Assembly: GCA_900073065.1 (NCBI GenBank)
Contig: FJOG01000003.1
Span: forward strand, 2,172,133-2,236,132
DNA from: Phialocephala subalpina
Lineage: Eukaryota > Ascomycota > Leotiomycetes > Helotiales > Mollisiaceae
Direction: 5' to 3'
DNA: 64,000 nt
Part shown: positions 1-12,014 of the stretch, in pieces
Layout: each line of letters begins with the position of its first letter
Numbering within the stretch: the stretch's first letter is position 1
Notes under the pieces: generated by a model
Told to the model about the DNA's origin: nothing
Databases searched by the model: none
What the model saw: only the letters and a program-made list of their open reading frames with translations
Translations under genes and position numbers: made by a program

Positions 1-1
1 G

Positions 2-591
2 ATTTCCCCCACAATCGAGCATGAACACATCCCCTCTTTACCTGCCTTCACCTTCCCACTCTCTGATGTGCGCCTTAAGATAGTTTATAATGGCTCTCCT
101 GCCTACGCACTCGTTTGTTCCCACGCTATGGCTCTTGCCAGTCCGGTTGGAAGAACTTATTGTACCCACCTTGGAGTACTAACGTCCATGGTGCGGAGAC
201 AAGTACCCCAGAAAACTCGTCCGAACCGAATCTCGAAAAAGACGGTGAAGAGAGAGGACAAAAGCAACCAGGAGACAAACAAGACATGCTGGAGCAGATG
301 AGGGAAATGCGGTTTGAGGTAGGAAATACGAAGGTAGGAAAACTAGTAGCAGAACTTGATTTCATAGACGATGATGCAGATGCTTTGTTGGTACTGCTTC
401 ATGCCGCACATCACAAAGGAGGTAATATCCCAGGCTACCCACCACCTCGCCATCTACTCATCAAGCTGCGATCGTCTGCAACAAGTATGTTTGCGCTGAT
501 CTATTGAGAGAATGGATTATTTACTGGACTGGCCTATGCCAGATCATATCATGGGTAATCTTCTTCGTTGCTTTTTGTATATTGTGAAATT
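2..591 (+). pseudogene. BTB/POZ-like domain gene fragment, frameshifted and cut by the assembly gap
   Basis: Three reading frames each carry part of what reads as one fungal BTB-domain protein. Frame 2 (from base 2 to about 150) contains SDVRLKIVYN and MALASPV. Frame 1 (about 155 to 455) continues with WKNLLYPPW and then an acidic stretch, LDFIDDDADALLVLLHAAHH. Frame 3 (from about 460) continues with AIVCNKYVCADLLREW. This order matches fungal BTB proteins, where an 'LASPVW' strand is followed by a helix and then 'DKYDC...LVRPW'. Two single-base shifts, near 152 and near 457, are needed to read through. There is no start codon in the window, so the 5' end is missing, and the 3' end enters the N-run. 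A 44-nt intron (422-465) could replace the second shift but would remove conserved positions. Family assignment is by eye. It is either a decaying gene or poor sequence beside the gap. Confidence 0.5.
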
Positions 592-1448
592 NNNNNNNNN
601 NNNNNNNNNNNNNNNNNNNNNNNNNNNNNNNNNNNNNNNNNNNNNNNNNNNNNNNNNNNNNNNNNNNNNNNNNNNNNNNNNNNNNNNNNNNNNNNNNNNN
701 NNNNNNNNNNNNNNNNNNNNNNNNNNNNNNNNNNNNNNNNNNNNNNNNNNNNNNNNNNNNNNNNNNNNNNNNNNNNNNNNNNNNNNNNNNNNNNNNNNNN
801 NNNNNNNNNNNNNNNNNNNNNNNNNNNNNNNNNNNNNNNNNNNNNNNNNNNNNNNNNNNNNNNNNNNNNNNNNNNNNNNNNNNNNNNNNNNNNNNNNNNN
901 NNNNNNNNNNNNNNNNNNNNNNNNNNNNNNNNNNNNNNNNNNNNNNNNNNNNNNNNNNNNNNNNNNNNNNNNNNNNNNNNNNNNNNNNNNNNNNNNNNNN
1001 NNNNNNNNNNNNNNNNNNNNNNNNNNNNNNNNNNNNNNNNNNNNNNNNNNNNNNNNNNNNNNNNNNNNNNNNNNNNNNNNNNNNNNNNNNNNNNNNNNNN
1101 NNNNNNNNNNNNNNNNNNNNNNNNNNNNNNNNNNNNNNNNNNNNNNNNNNNNNNNNNNNNNNNNNNNNNNNNNNNNNNNNNNNNNNNNNNNNNNNNNNNN
1201 NNNNNNNNNNNNNNNNNNNNNNNNNNNNNNNNNNNNNNNNNNNNNNNNNNNNNNNNNNNNNNNNNNNNNNNNNNNNNNNNNNNNNNNNNNNNNNNNNNNN
1301 NNNNNNNNNNNNNNNNNNNNNNNNNNNNNNNNNNNNNNNNNNNNNNNNNNNNNNNNNNNNNNNNNNNNNNNNNNNNNNNNNNNNNNNNNNNNNNNNNNNN
1401 NNNNNNNNNNNNNNNNNNNNNNNNNNNNNNNNNNNNNNNNNNNNNNNN
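592..1448. other. Assembly gap (857 N)
   Basis: An unbroken run of N. All open frames spanning it are artefacts. It separates the BTB-like fragment from the 3' end of the Atg2 gene, so the true distance and any gene between them are unknown. Confidence 1.
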
Positions 1449-1551
1449 GCCCCAACCCAACGCCTAGAACCATGCCTCAAATGCTCCGTATCTTCGCTCC
1501 AATCTGATGCAAACTCAAACACGCTACATATGCCTCAATATCGTAACATCG

Positions 1552-4500
1552 TCAATGCTTCTTATATTTCTGTCCACTCATTAGCAAGGTATTTACAAGT
1601 ATGTTAGATTGACTTACAGCATCCGCTCTCTTCAAGTTCGCAGGGTCCAAAGCATTGGTGGCACCCATCAATATCTGTCCTCCAGCTTTCGCGACTCCTA
1701 TCGCTGGTCTCAATATCACAGTCGGTGCATGTTTTCGTACCGCTCTCATGACACCTGCTGCGTTCCCACTCTCCATAACTTCACCAGGTACTGCAATTAT
1801 AGCATCTCTCGCAAGGACGAGATCTCTCTGTAGACCGTTATACCCACCCCGAAGACCCTGAAGCACTCCTACAGGTTGGTTGGCGTATAGACTGATCTGC
1901 TTACTCTCCTCATCTGACTCCTCATCATCGATGCCAATTTTCGATTCGGCATTAGGACCAAGGAAGTCCTCGGCACCTTGGAGAACTGTTTGGACACCAA
2001 TAGCGACTTTTGCGCCCAATTTGACGAGTTCTGTTCCGGTTGTTTTGGCGAATGCAGCTGCGCCTTTAGAGATACCTCTGACGATTCGCCCATCCTTCTT
2101 GTATTCACGCATCGGCACCACGAACAAATGTCTGAACCCTTCACCGACATTCACAATCGATCGGACCGGTGCTAAGCCAGCAAGAATACCGGGAAGTTGG
2201 TTCCTCTTGATATCAGGCATCCAGATGTCGTTGAGGCATTTTCCAAGCTTGTCGAATCCAGAGATTCCGTAAATGATTGTGTGTCGCAAGACCATGTCCG
2301 CTTCATCCAAGATCAGGAAATTCATGAATTCTGTTGTGTGACCAGAGCGAAGTCCGGCATAATCAACACGTTTTGGCTTGAAATCTAATTTGACCTGAAC
2401 AGAATTTACTTCGACTCTCTGAAGGAAAGGAACATCACCTGGTGAGGGCTGTTTCGGGGCCGAGTCGTCCTTGAATTCGAAGAATCTAGTGATGAAGTCG
2501 AGAGCATCTTGATCGACGTGGAGTCGAAGAGGAAGGACGGTTGCCTTGAGCACAATCTCCGACGCTGCTAAATCGGGTATTGGCTTCACATTAAGGATTT
2601 CGATATGGATCATGCTGGTGCCTGTCTCTCTTTCTCCTGCATCTTGCATATAAGTGGCAAATTTCCTCCAGGTCGAAGTCGGAACGTGGTCGAAGATCTC
2701 GAAATCACGCACGCGGATGTCGACTGAGCTCTGAGTCTCACCACTGCCAGGAGGGAACGCAACCAGGTCAACGCTTACTCCTCGAAGTTCGAATGTGATC
2801 TTGTGATGCTTGCTTCTACTCAAACGCAGCTTCTTAGACGTGGATCTACGACCGCCACCCTGCCGACTGGGAGAAGCTGACACAGACGTAAATGCAACGG
2901 ACTCCGTCTCCGTCGCATTGTCGTTCAGCTCTTGATTGATAGCAGCTGCAAGTTCTCGAGGATCACGGTTGGCAGGAATGCCGATGTAGATTGAATTGAA
3001 AAGGAAATCACCAATGACTGTCTCTTCGTCCTCAATATCCTGGTCAAAGGTAGGCCGTCTTTCGTTTCGAGCTCGCTTCTCAATTGCTTTGGACTCAACA
3101 TCCTGGACAGCTTTGGAAATGGTATCGCGCGTGTGTTGCCAATCGTAGCCATCGAAAAGATTCCAAATGATGTGAACGTCGCGGACACAGACTTTGAGAG
3201 GACTTTTCCGGACCCTGGACACATTGGATCTATCATAGGTGTTCTTCGCTGAATTCCACCTGTGGGCAGTGCCTTCTAGAATTGAGCCAGTGCCGAAATG
3301 ATCCTCTTGGAACTCTAGTTCCTCGTTCTCCAGCTCCTTTTGTGGTTCAACAAAGCTCTCCAGCAGAACACCTTCGGCAACATCACGGGATGTTAGACGA
3401 GTAGAGCTTGACGAACCAACTTCGCCGTACAGGCCGTCTCCTTCGTTTTGGTAGTAGTGCGAGTCGAATTCAAGATCATCTTCTTCATCACCGACGAATT
3501 CTCCACCTAGCCCTTCACCGATACCGAAGTCATCGTCAAAATTGTACTCTCCCTCTGCAGTACCGAAAGCATCTCCGGACAATGAGGCAAGCAAATCGTG
3601 TACAGGAATGATTTTAGTGCGGTATTTTGTTGCTTTGCTTGGGGGCGTTGGAGGTGAGAGCCCGTTCAAGACGGCCACAAGAGTTTGAGTCGAGTCGGCA
3701 CAAGATTCGAGAACGAAGAGGTCGTCTCGAAGCTCCACATCGATGGAATTCTCACCTTCCTCACCTGTCGTCATTTGCACTATCGCTTTAGCTGATGATA
3801 TATAACTGACGGACACGTATCCTGTCGCACAAAGATCGGCCACCTGTGCACTGCCGCCGTCGAATGAAGACCGTCGTGTTCTGGCAATGTTACCGGCGGA
3901 TAACAGGTTGGCAACATCGTCAATGATAAGGATAGAGGCTTTGCTCAGATCCATGGAAAGCTTGGTGTTCCCATCTTTGGGAAGGACTGTAGTCACATGG
4001 GATTCTGTCAGGACGAAGAGTACCTTTGAGGGTAAACCTAAAGGATTAAGCCCAATGACGCAATCTCGAAGGACGACGTCCACAGTCATTGGCTTGGATG
4101 TGGAGGTAGTAGCATTGCGACCTATATCTTGTCCAGGCATTTGCGCGGCCTTGGGGCGGACCAAGTCTCTCAGTGTAGCCACTGACGCGTTCAGACTAGC
4201 TGAAACATCCTGAGCAGTCGCATTGTTTGTCAACCCAAGTAGAACCATCACTGTTGGCACCCGGTACTCGACTTTGAGATTCCACACTTTGACTCGAACA
4301 ACCGGTTCCATCTCATCACCGATCATTCTTGCCATAATTGCTGGGGATCTTGATCTTGGCTCTCGCAGTTCAGGATCCGTTCCCATGCCGAGGAGAATCT
4401 CGGAGGTGTTACGGCGAGCGGATACGCTACCGATACTGAGGGCAGCGAGTGCTGGCAAAGTAATCTGAGCAACTTCTATGTCTGATGATGAGAGCTGTAT

Positions 4501-7500
4501 AGTTCCTAAATCATTCTCAAAGTCGACGTGTGCTTCAAACTTTCGTAGCGCGATCAGTGACAACAATCCAGGACGTTCGTCATCAGGAAGATATTTTGCA
4601 ACCGTGGCCAGCCTTGCGACCTCTTCGCCTAGCTCTGGCAGATAATTCAGCTCGTGGAGTCTGCCGATGCGAGTCTGAACATCGTCGACAGTAATTCTCA
4701 AGACGGCGCCTTGTTTCCGCTGCCGTAATAGCGTATCCAGCAAAATATCGTCGTCTTGATCATACTTGGCCTTGGAAGGAGTGATAAGGGCAAGAAGTCG
4801 GTCCAAGTCAGCATCCTTGGGCGACATCAGATATTCGATACGAGTAGATGTGACATCTACACTGATGGGTGGCTCTTCGTTCGAGTGCTTTAGATGCGGT
4901 CCCGACAGCCGCAGTTTCTGGATGGATAGTCCAACACCTTCGTCGCGACTGACCACTTTCACTGCTGACGTTTCGATCCCAACACTACATTCAGTGCCCA
5001 CCAAATCAAGAATGAAACCACCAATCCTAACATCAGCCTTATTCTGATTCGCTACCGACTTGTCGTCGGGTCGGATTGGCGCCTCAAAGCGCACTCCTCG
5101 CGGTTTTGGTTTTCCAGGGCTTACAGTGACTGTTGCATTTGAGGCTATCGAGCTGCCTAGGTTGAGGACGCTGCTCAGACCACCAAACCAGCTGAAAGTC
5201 TCGTCAAGCTTCTGTAGATCAATGGATACATGTAAGGGAAGCGTCACGACTTCGCATCGTGTGATATCTGCTGTCTGCGTGATATTTACTGATATGTCGA
5301 TACCATCCGAAGCTTTCAGGTCTCGAACGGAACTTCGCATCTGCAGACTAGCATCAAAAGAAATGATATTTTCTTTTGCGTAGCCAAAGACGAACTTCTC
5401 TAGGGTGACAGAGGTAGTCGTACTTGACTTGGTCACTTGGGAGAGCATTCGAAGGCCGTTAAACGTTGTCCGAAGGAGGACATCGGCGGATGGTGCCGGA
5501 GGGATAGGACTGGCAGAGCCCAACGTGCCCTCTAGCCTCTCAAGGAATTTGAGAGATATCTCTTGAACAGATAGCTTAAAAGCGCGTTCAGAAATCTCTT
5601 GAGTCTTGGGCGGAGGACTAATGGAAGAGGGTTTGACTGCTTCCTTGAGTTGTTGGACAATCTTGAACATGAGTCTTCCAATTGATACATCGAATTGAGC
5701 AGATATATCTCCTACAAGAACCTCAATAGAATCGTCTTTGCGTTCTTCTTCGGGACGCTCAGCAGTAGCTGGTTTAGACCTTGGCACGTTCTGTTTGAGA
5801 GGCGCTCGTTGGGTTGGAAGGTGAGTGGAAAATGCTCCAGGCACATTCACAGATGTTGACTGACAGACCGAGCTTTGCACACTAGCAGTGCTATAAGACA
5901 TCGAGCCAGCTCTGTCAACATCTGGAACATTGGAGGCAGTTTCGGGGAGCGAGGAGGGAACGTATATGTCAACTCGATCGATGCTAAAAAACTGTTTCCT
6001 CAACCTAGAGTACTCCTCTGAAGATGTCGTAGACCGTTCAGAGGCATCACTAGAGCTTTGAGGCACAGCTAGGATGTTTTGGCTGCGTGTGACTTGTGGC
6101 GTCGAAAATGAAAGTCTCCTTGGCGTCGCAGGATTTTCAGCATCCGAAGTAGAGCTTCTCTTGAGAATTTCGTCCTCAGAGTCATCCTGTTCAGGAACAG
6201 TGTGCCGAGCATGTTCGAGGTTGTCTAGTGGTTCCTCGTGGCCAGAAAGCTTTGGACTGAATGGTGGGGATCTCGAGTCTTCACTACCACTACTAGAGTT
6301 TGACCAGCCACCCGGCAGCTTAGAAATAGAAGAAGTATGCGAAATAGCACTCATATACATGCTCTCTGCATCTTCGTGGCTGAACAGCTGGGACTGTGTA
6401 AGATCATCTACGCCAGGAGGCGTGGAAGCGGTCTCGTCTTCTATGGCCTCGCTATCTTGAGCACTGCCTACGTCTGAAGCATGGGGCAGGTCATTGATAC
6501 CGGTAGAAGGTGAATTCAGATCCACAGGAAGGGTTGGTTGCGATTGCGAGATCCTCTTTTCTGAATATCTTGGGCGTGCTCTTGAAGGTAGCATGGTTGA
6601 CTGCTGCGTGGGACTGATTTGTGAGTGATCAACAACAGCCGGGTGTGGAATATCTGCGGTATGGAGAATCGGAGGAAGATGAATCGATGCTCGTGGAGTT
6701 GACAGAGGTGATGTATGCCGTATGCTAGTTCTTATGTCTCGAGAAGATGGCAGAAGAGTAGGTCCACCCTCTTCGTTCTCGTCGAGGAATTGGCTCTCGG
6801 CAACCTGATCAAGATATGCTGAGCTCTGGAAAACGCTGTCACCCATCTCACTCAAAGCCTCGTGTATACTACCCGAGACGTTAGAAGCTAAGTCCTCTTC
6901 CGGAGCATCTTCAAATCGGCCACTATCGCTAGCAACAACTGAGGCTTGAAGGGGTTGGGAACTAGCAACTGTTCTAGGTGCAGAGGCCTGCGAGAGCCGA
7001 CTGGAAGAAATATCTGAAGACCGGTCTGGGGACAGGCCTCTTTCAGAAGCTTGCATCATACTGCTTCTCGTGCTTGAAACAGACTTTGCGATTGACCGTC
7101 GTCCTTCTGATATATCTGAGTGTGCAGCAAGTGGAGAAGAGAGTGCGGAGGATCTTGAGAGACTGGAAAAGAAAGCCGCCTCTGATATAAGGGTGCCTCG
7201 AATGTGCGACAGGCTAATCAATTTCTTGCCCTTTTTATATAGAGGCGTTCGAGTCGGAACACCATCGTCGGATTCTTTGTCAAAGTCAACCGTGACCCCC
7301 TCGATGTCTATATCATCGACCTTTAAGGATATTGTAACAGGGTCTGTGGGATTCGCAGATGAAAGTTTTGAAGCTTCATTCGGCAGATCAATGTCCAAGT
7401 TGAAAACAACGCCATGTATTCGGACTTGTAGACGATCCAACATGCCCTGGAGAAATCTCGCCATGAAGGCGGGCAGAGATAGAGTAGCCCCTGTTCCGAC

Positions 7501-8169
7501 TGGAAACTCGCCATCATCGCTCAATGCTGAGGATGCTCCAAACTCCTGAGTCTCAGACAGCAGCGCTGCTTCTAACTCTGCCTTCTCCGCCTCGGGCTCG
7601 GTTTGTAGAAAAGACTGAGCAAGGTCAACCGCGGAGGGAATGGCGGGCTCGGTGTTATCATCCTCATCAAACTCCGAGCCCCTTGGACGATCAGGCTTTG
7701 TATGAGTTGTTGGTATAGAAGAATGTTTTGACGAGGGACGTTTGCGTTTCCGGTCGTGATCCGTCCGACTCGTCGCCTCCGATGTAGGCTTGACTCGTAA
7801 CTGGGTCTCAACCCCTTCCACTTCAACTAATATGGCACTGCTGTAGAGGTCGACGGGTATGGTGACTCGGAGAAGCAAGACTCGCGCTTTCAGAACTTCG
7901 AGGGTAGGAGGGAGTTGTAGCAAGGTCTGCAGTTTCTGTTGGAGCGCATACGATCAGACTAAAGTTGCAGTTTGGGGGAAGTATTTGTATACCTTCAAAC
8001 GTAGACCAACATCCCGAAACTCGACAGTTGAGTTCCTCCCCAGCGCAATGTCTAACTTGTCTAAGCCCAACGCATCGGTATCGAGGATCTCAAGCTTGGA
8101 GAGGGCATATTGAAGAAGGCGCTTCGGCATGGAGGAGGCTTGAAAGTAGGACTGGAAGAAGGACGTCAT
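1552..8169 (-). CDS. ATG2: Autophagy-related protein 2 (Atg2), lipid transfer protein
   Basis: Atg2 moves phospholipids between the ER and the growing isolation membrane, together with Atg9 and Atg18. Three exons are predicted: 8169-7993, 7935-1618 and 1569-1552, giving about 2170 residues, normal for fungal Atg2. The first exon starts [19 protein letters not shown] and has the amphipathic N-terminal helix and the [19 protein letters not shown] segment of the chorein-type domain. The exon 1/2 join (donor GTATAC, acceptor CAACAG, 57-nt intron) restores the VGLRLK...LLQLPP register. The middle is a long Ser/Thr-rich, low-complexity region (about residues 270-700). The C-terminal part has the conserved segment ending [13 protein letters not shown]. 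The last intron (1570-1617, 48 nt, GTAAGT...GACAG) puts KYKKH and the stop on an 18-nt exon. The gene is divergent from the acyl-CoA dehydrogenase fusion. Splice sites are inferred from sequence only. Confidence 0.93.
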
Positions 8170-9067
8170 TATTGCGGAAGACGTTATTGACTATACTTCA
8201 AGTAAATATCCAGCAGTCGTCTCGTGATAGACAGCAAGTTCGGGACGTCCTGTGATAAATAACGAGGAGCGGTGCGGCTCCTGATCACAGTGGCCGCGTG
8301 CACAGTCTCAAGGCAAAAACTCCCCGCCTTGGTCGGACTTTCATATCGCTAGGTAGGTAAGGATGAACGCGTGTTGCATGAGTGAAGGCATAGGTACTCA
8401 GCTACTGCGAGCTTAGTTGGGATGACAGCGATGTCCGTACTCGTACAAATGATGCTATGCCAACGAAGTGAACGAAGTGGGTTGTTTATCGATAAGACTT
8501 AAGAATAAGCTAGCCTTATTTGGACCTAGCCTACCTGGCCCAAAATGCAGTATCTCGATGAAGTTCAAAAGAGATCTCAACGTCGTGGCTGTGGTGATTT
8601 ACTTGTCCCTATGTCTGAAGTTCGGGTTGGTCCCCGGCATAAGACACTTTTATCTTTCCTTTTCAGGCTTTTCTCCTTTCGATGACCTACAAACCTCCAT
8701 ATTCCGTGTACTGTACTTTTGTCTCAGCAATGCCGCGCCAAATTCAACGAGATTTTTCTCTTGATCAGCAAAACGCCCGTACTTTGGAGAAGAGGAGCTC
8801 CAGCTTCGGGGCTTGCCAATAGGATACTTGTAGATATGCTGCAGTATGCATTTGTCTGTCTGCTCTCCGCGATTAGTGTTCCCCAGATTCCAGTGGGCCG
8901 CGCCTTTGCAATTCTGCGTTCACGATTGGTTCCGCGTACAACCTCGGCATGATTAGAATGTACCCCGGGCCGAGAGCTCCATGCATTTGTTGACTTCCTG
9001 GCTTCTTCTTCTTCCTCTTTTCTTCTTGGTCCTTCAGAAATTCCTCGTCGCTGTGATTCACTTCAAA
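8170..9067. other. Divergent intergenic region, Atg2 / cytochrome b5-ACAD
   Basis: About 0.9 kb between two divergent start codons, presumably holding both promoters and 5' leaders. The open frames here (for example 8468-8764) are short, lack family resemblance and have no partner exons. No clear TATA box or repeat was recognised. Confidence 0.5.
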
Positions 9068-11187
9068 ATGCCTCACAAAACAATCACTCGTGCGGAGGTG
9101 GCGAAGAACAACACGGACGAGAGTTTATGGTTTGTGATTGACAGCAAGGTGTACGATGTTACTGATTTCCTGGATGCCCATCGTATGTCTTATCCTACTC
9201 CCATATTTCCAAACTCCTTGTCCCGCACACGACAGAGGACCTCCGAAGCCGGCTGGTTCATTTTCTGTACCCCAACTGCAACTTTCAGCAGCGAAAGTTT
9301 TCCAGGCTCTTTGGATATTTAGCTACTAAAAGATTGTACGTCCTCTGCAATGTACGGGGCCTATGGAGAGTTAAGCTCCGAAAGACATCTTGGAAGCTGC
9401 CTTTCGCTTTAAATTTCCCGACCCCTGAGAATACGTACTAATTGGCCTACAGCTGGTGGGGAAGCGGTCCTGAAGCAAGTTGCAGGTACTGATGCAACCG
9501 ATGCCTTCTACAACCTCCATCGCCAGGAAGTTTTACAAAAGTACTCAAGCCTCTGCATAGGATCGATCGACGGCGAGAAGTCCAAGGTTATCGAGCAAAA
9601 GCCAGGAGATTTGAGCATCGTGCCCTACGGGGAACCAACATGGTTGACACCTCAATTCAAGAGTCCATATTTCAAGGATAGCCACCGAAGATTACAGAAG
9701 GCAATGAGAGTATGGACGGACACGGAGCTGTACCCTGTTGCACAGGAATGCGAGAAAACAGGAAAGCATATCCCACAGGAACTTATCGACAAAATGTCCA
9801 AGAACGGCATCTTGCATATGAGACTCGGTCCGGGCAAGCATATGCATGGTGTGGAGTTGATGGGTGGCGCTGTCAAAGGAGAGGAGTTCGATTACTTCCA
9901 CGATATGATCGTTACACAGGAGATGGTTCGCGCCAACGCGAGAGGCTTTCAGGATGGTAACATGGCTGGTGAGTGAAATCGTGGACACTTTCATAATAGG
10001 CAATTACTGACCCCAGGTCTTAAGGTATGACGATTTCTCTGACAGCTGTCCTTCAATTTGCCAACGACGAGAAGTGGAAGAACAAAATTGCCCAAGAAGT
10101 CTTCTCCGGCAAGAAGAAGATCTGCCTCGCCATCACTGAAGCTTTTGCCGGTTCAGATGTTGCCGGTCTAAGAACAACTGCAGTGAAGACTCCAGATGGA
10201 AAGCACTATATTGTAAATGGAACGAAGAAGTGGATCACAAATGGAGTCTTCTCGGACTATTTTGTGACTGGTGTCAAGACAGGTGGGTTGCTCGATTATC
10301 TTGAGGTATTGGGACATTGAAGTACTGACACGGATTTCGCCATAGACAAGGGCCTTTCCGTGATTGTCATTGAGAGGGGAGAGGGAGTCGAGACTTCAGC
10401 TATCAAGACTTCTTACTCAGCTGCAGCCGGGACCACCTACATCACATTCGACAATGTAAAGGTTCCAGTCGAGAACCTTCTCGGCGTTGAGAACAAGGGA
10501 ATCTACGTTATTCTAGCAAACTTCAACCACGAAAGATGGATGATGGCTTGCGCCGTGATCCGCTCAAGTCGAATCGTGACCGAAGAGTGCATGAAGTGGG
10601 CGAATCAAAGATTGGTCTTTGGGAAGAAGCTCATTGAACAGCCTGTCATCCGTCAAAAGTATGCCTACATCTTCCTACCCAGCTAATTATGGAAGCTAAT
10701 GATTTGTAGACTTGCTAAGATGATTGCCCATTGCGAGTCGAATCAAGCTTGGCTTGAGAACATTACTTACCAGATGACTTTAATGCCTTACAAACAGCAG
10801 TCAACCCATCTAGCTGGTCCTATCGGCCTTCTCAAGATGTTCGCTACAAGATCAGCGCACGAAATTGCAGATGAAGCTGTGCAGATCTTTGGAGGAAGAG
10901 CACTCACTCAGTCAGGGATGGGAAAGACAATAGAGATGTTCCACAGGTATGCTCACTTTCTTCCCCAACTATTGCTTGTCTCGAAACCTGTCGTCGTCTT
11001 GAAACAGTTTCATGGAAGCAAAACTCACACCTAAGCAGGACATATAAATTCGATGCTATTCTAGGAGGTGCTGAAGGTAAGTCATCCTGGAAGACATTCT
11101 CTTGACGCTGCTAACATGTCTCCAGAAATTCTGGGGGATCTTGGAGTTAGGCAGGCGATTAAGAACATGCCACGAAGCATGCTGTAA
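9068..11187 (+). CDS. Cytochrome b5 domain-acyl-CoA dehydrogenase fusion
   Basis: Seven exons are predicted: 9068-9182, 9453-9968, 10025-10282, 10346-10658, 10710-10946, 11039-11076 and 11126-11187, giving 512 residues. Residues 1 to about 80 are a cytochrome b5 fold. The first heme ligand lies in FLDAHPGG, rebuilt across intron 1, and the second in FYNLHRQEV. Residues about 120-510 are an acyl-CoA dehydrogenase: the N-terminal helical domain, the FAD/substrate strand AITEAFAGSDVAGL, KKWITNGVFSDYF, and the C-terminal segment AVQIFGGRALTQSG typical of the family. It would be an FAD enzyme oxidising an acyl-CoA at the alpha-beta bond, with the heme domain as a possible electron acceptor (inference). 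Intron 1 is long for this window (270 nt). Intron 2 uses the acceptor TTAAG because the nearer CCCAG gives a stop. The C-terminus reads PRSML, a weak PTS1-like tail. The substrate is unknown. Confidence 0.9.
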
Positions 11188-12014
11188 ATATGTACAAGAA
11201 ATCGAACTACGGCGACACAGTCAACTTCCATTAGATGCTGCTCAAGGTCCCGTCCCAAGTTTTGAAGTCCCTCCAATATTGGGACAATCTCGTGGTGCTC
11301 TGTTCTGCATCGATCACTTTCGTATCTGTAGCCTTCGTACTGTTGCACACTTTTGTGAAGTGAATTAATTATGGAAGAGCCGAATGCTGCTCACAATTCG
11401 GTCCCAAGTATTTCTGAAAGTAGCTCCAGAATCAGGACAATGATGTTCCTTATTTCATCCGACGTTAAGGTGTAAGACAAAGAAGAACACTAGCGCGTCG
11501 GGCCAGTACAGTCAATTATTTTCGAGCACATACAAGAGCCGCAAGCTCCTTCTACTGCGGCTGGGAAGAAGGGCACTCGAATGTGTCTCGATATCTTGAG
11601 GATCCTGAACATCCAAGTACTGGCGTAAAAAGCCGGGAGGCTCAATCATGGTAATCTTAAGACACGTGCTTATTAGTCAGCCTATGCCTTAAACGCTCCG
11701 CCGTAATACATTCTCGAACAAGGATTACACATTTTCCTCCATCGCGCGTCAACGACAACACCCTTCGGAATCCACTGGCATCTTATGGTCTACTTCATAT
11801 GCGCCTTCTTGCTCGATCAAGTCGCGTCTAGGCTGTTGGCTGTCTCGCATTAGGGGTGACGTCCTGCGTCAACGACGTCTTCGAGACCTTTCCTTGGTCC
11901 TCGACCATCAACATAGCGCCGTCGCGACTGTCATCCTCGAGACCTCTGCGGAAACTCGAAGAACATTTCGAATCTCATTCCCATCGACGGCGCGCGGCGC
12001 CCCCAGGTTTCGCC
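11188..12014. other. Intergenic region upstream of Nup2
   Basis: About 0.8 kb. The frame of Nup2 stays open upstream to about 11856 but has no ATG before 12015, so it is read as leader. The leader contains a CRE-like half palindrome, TGACGTCC, near 11857. No gene or RNA was recognised. Confidence 0.4.

Noticed and set aside
422..465. 44-nt intron to explain the second shift in the BTB-like fragment
   Set aside because: Splice-like ends exist, but removing it deletes positions that BTB proteins keep; a frameshift explains the pieces better. Not excluded.
512..1522. Open frames of about 300 residues on both strands
   Set aside because: They consist almost wholly of N and have no coding support.
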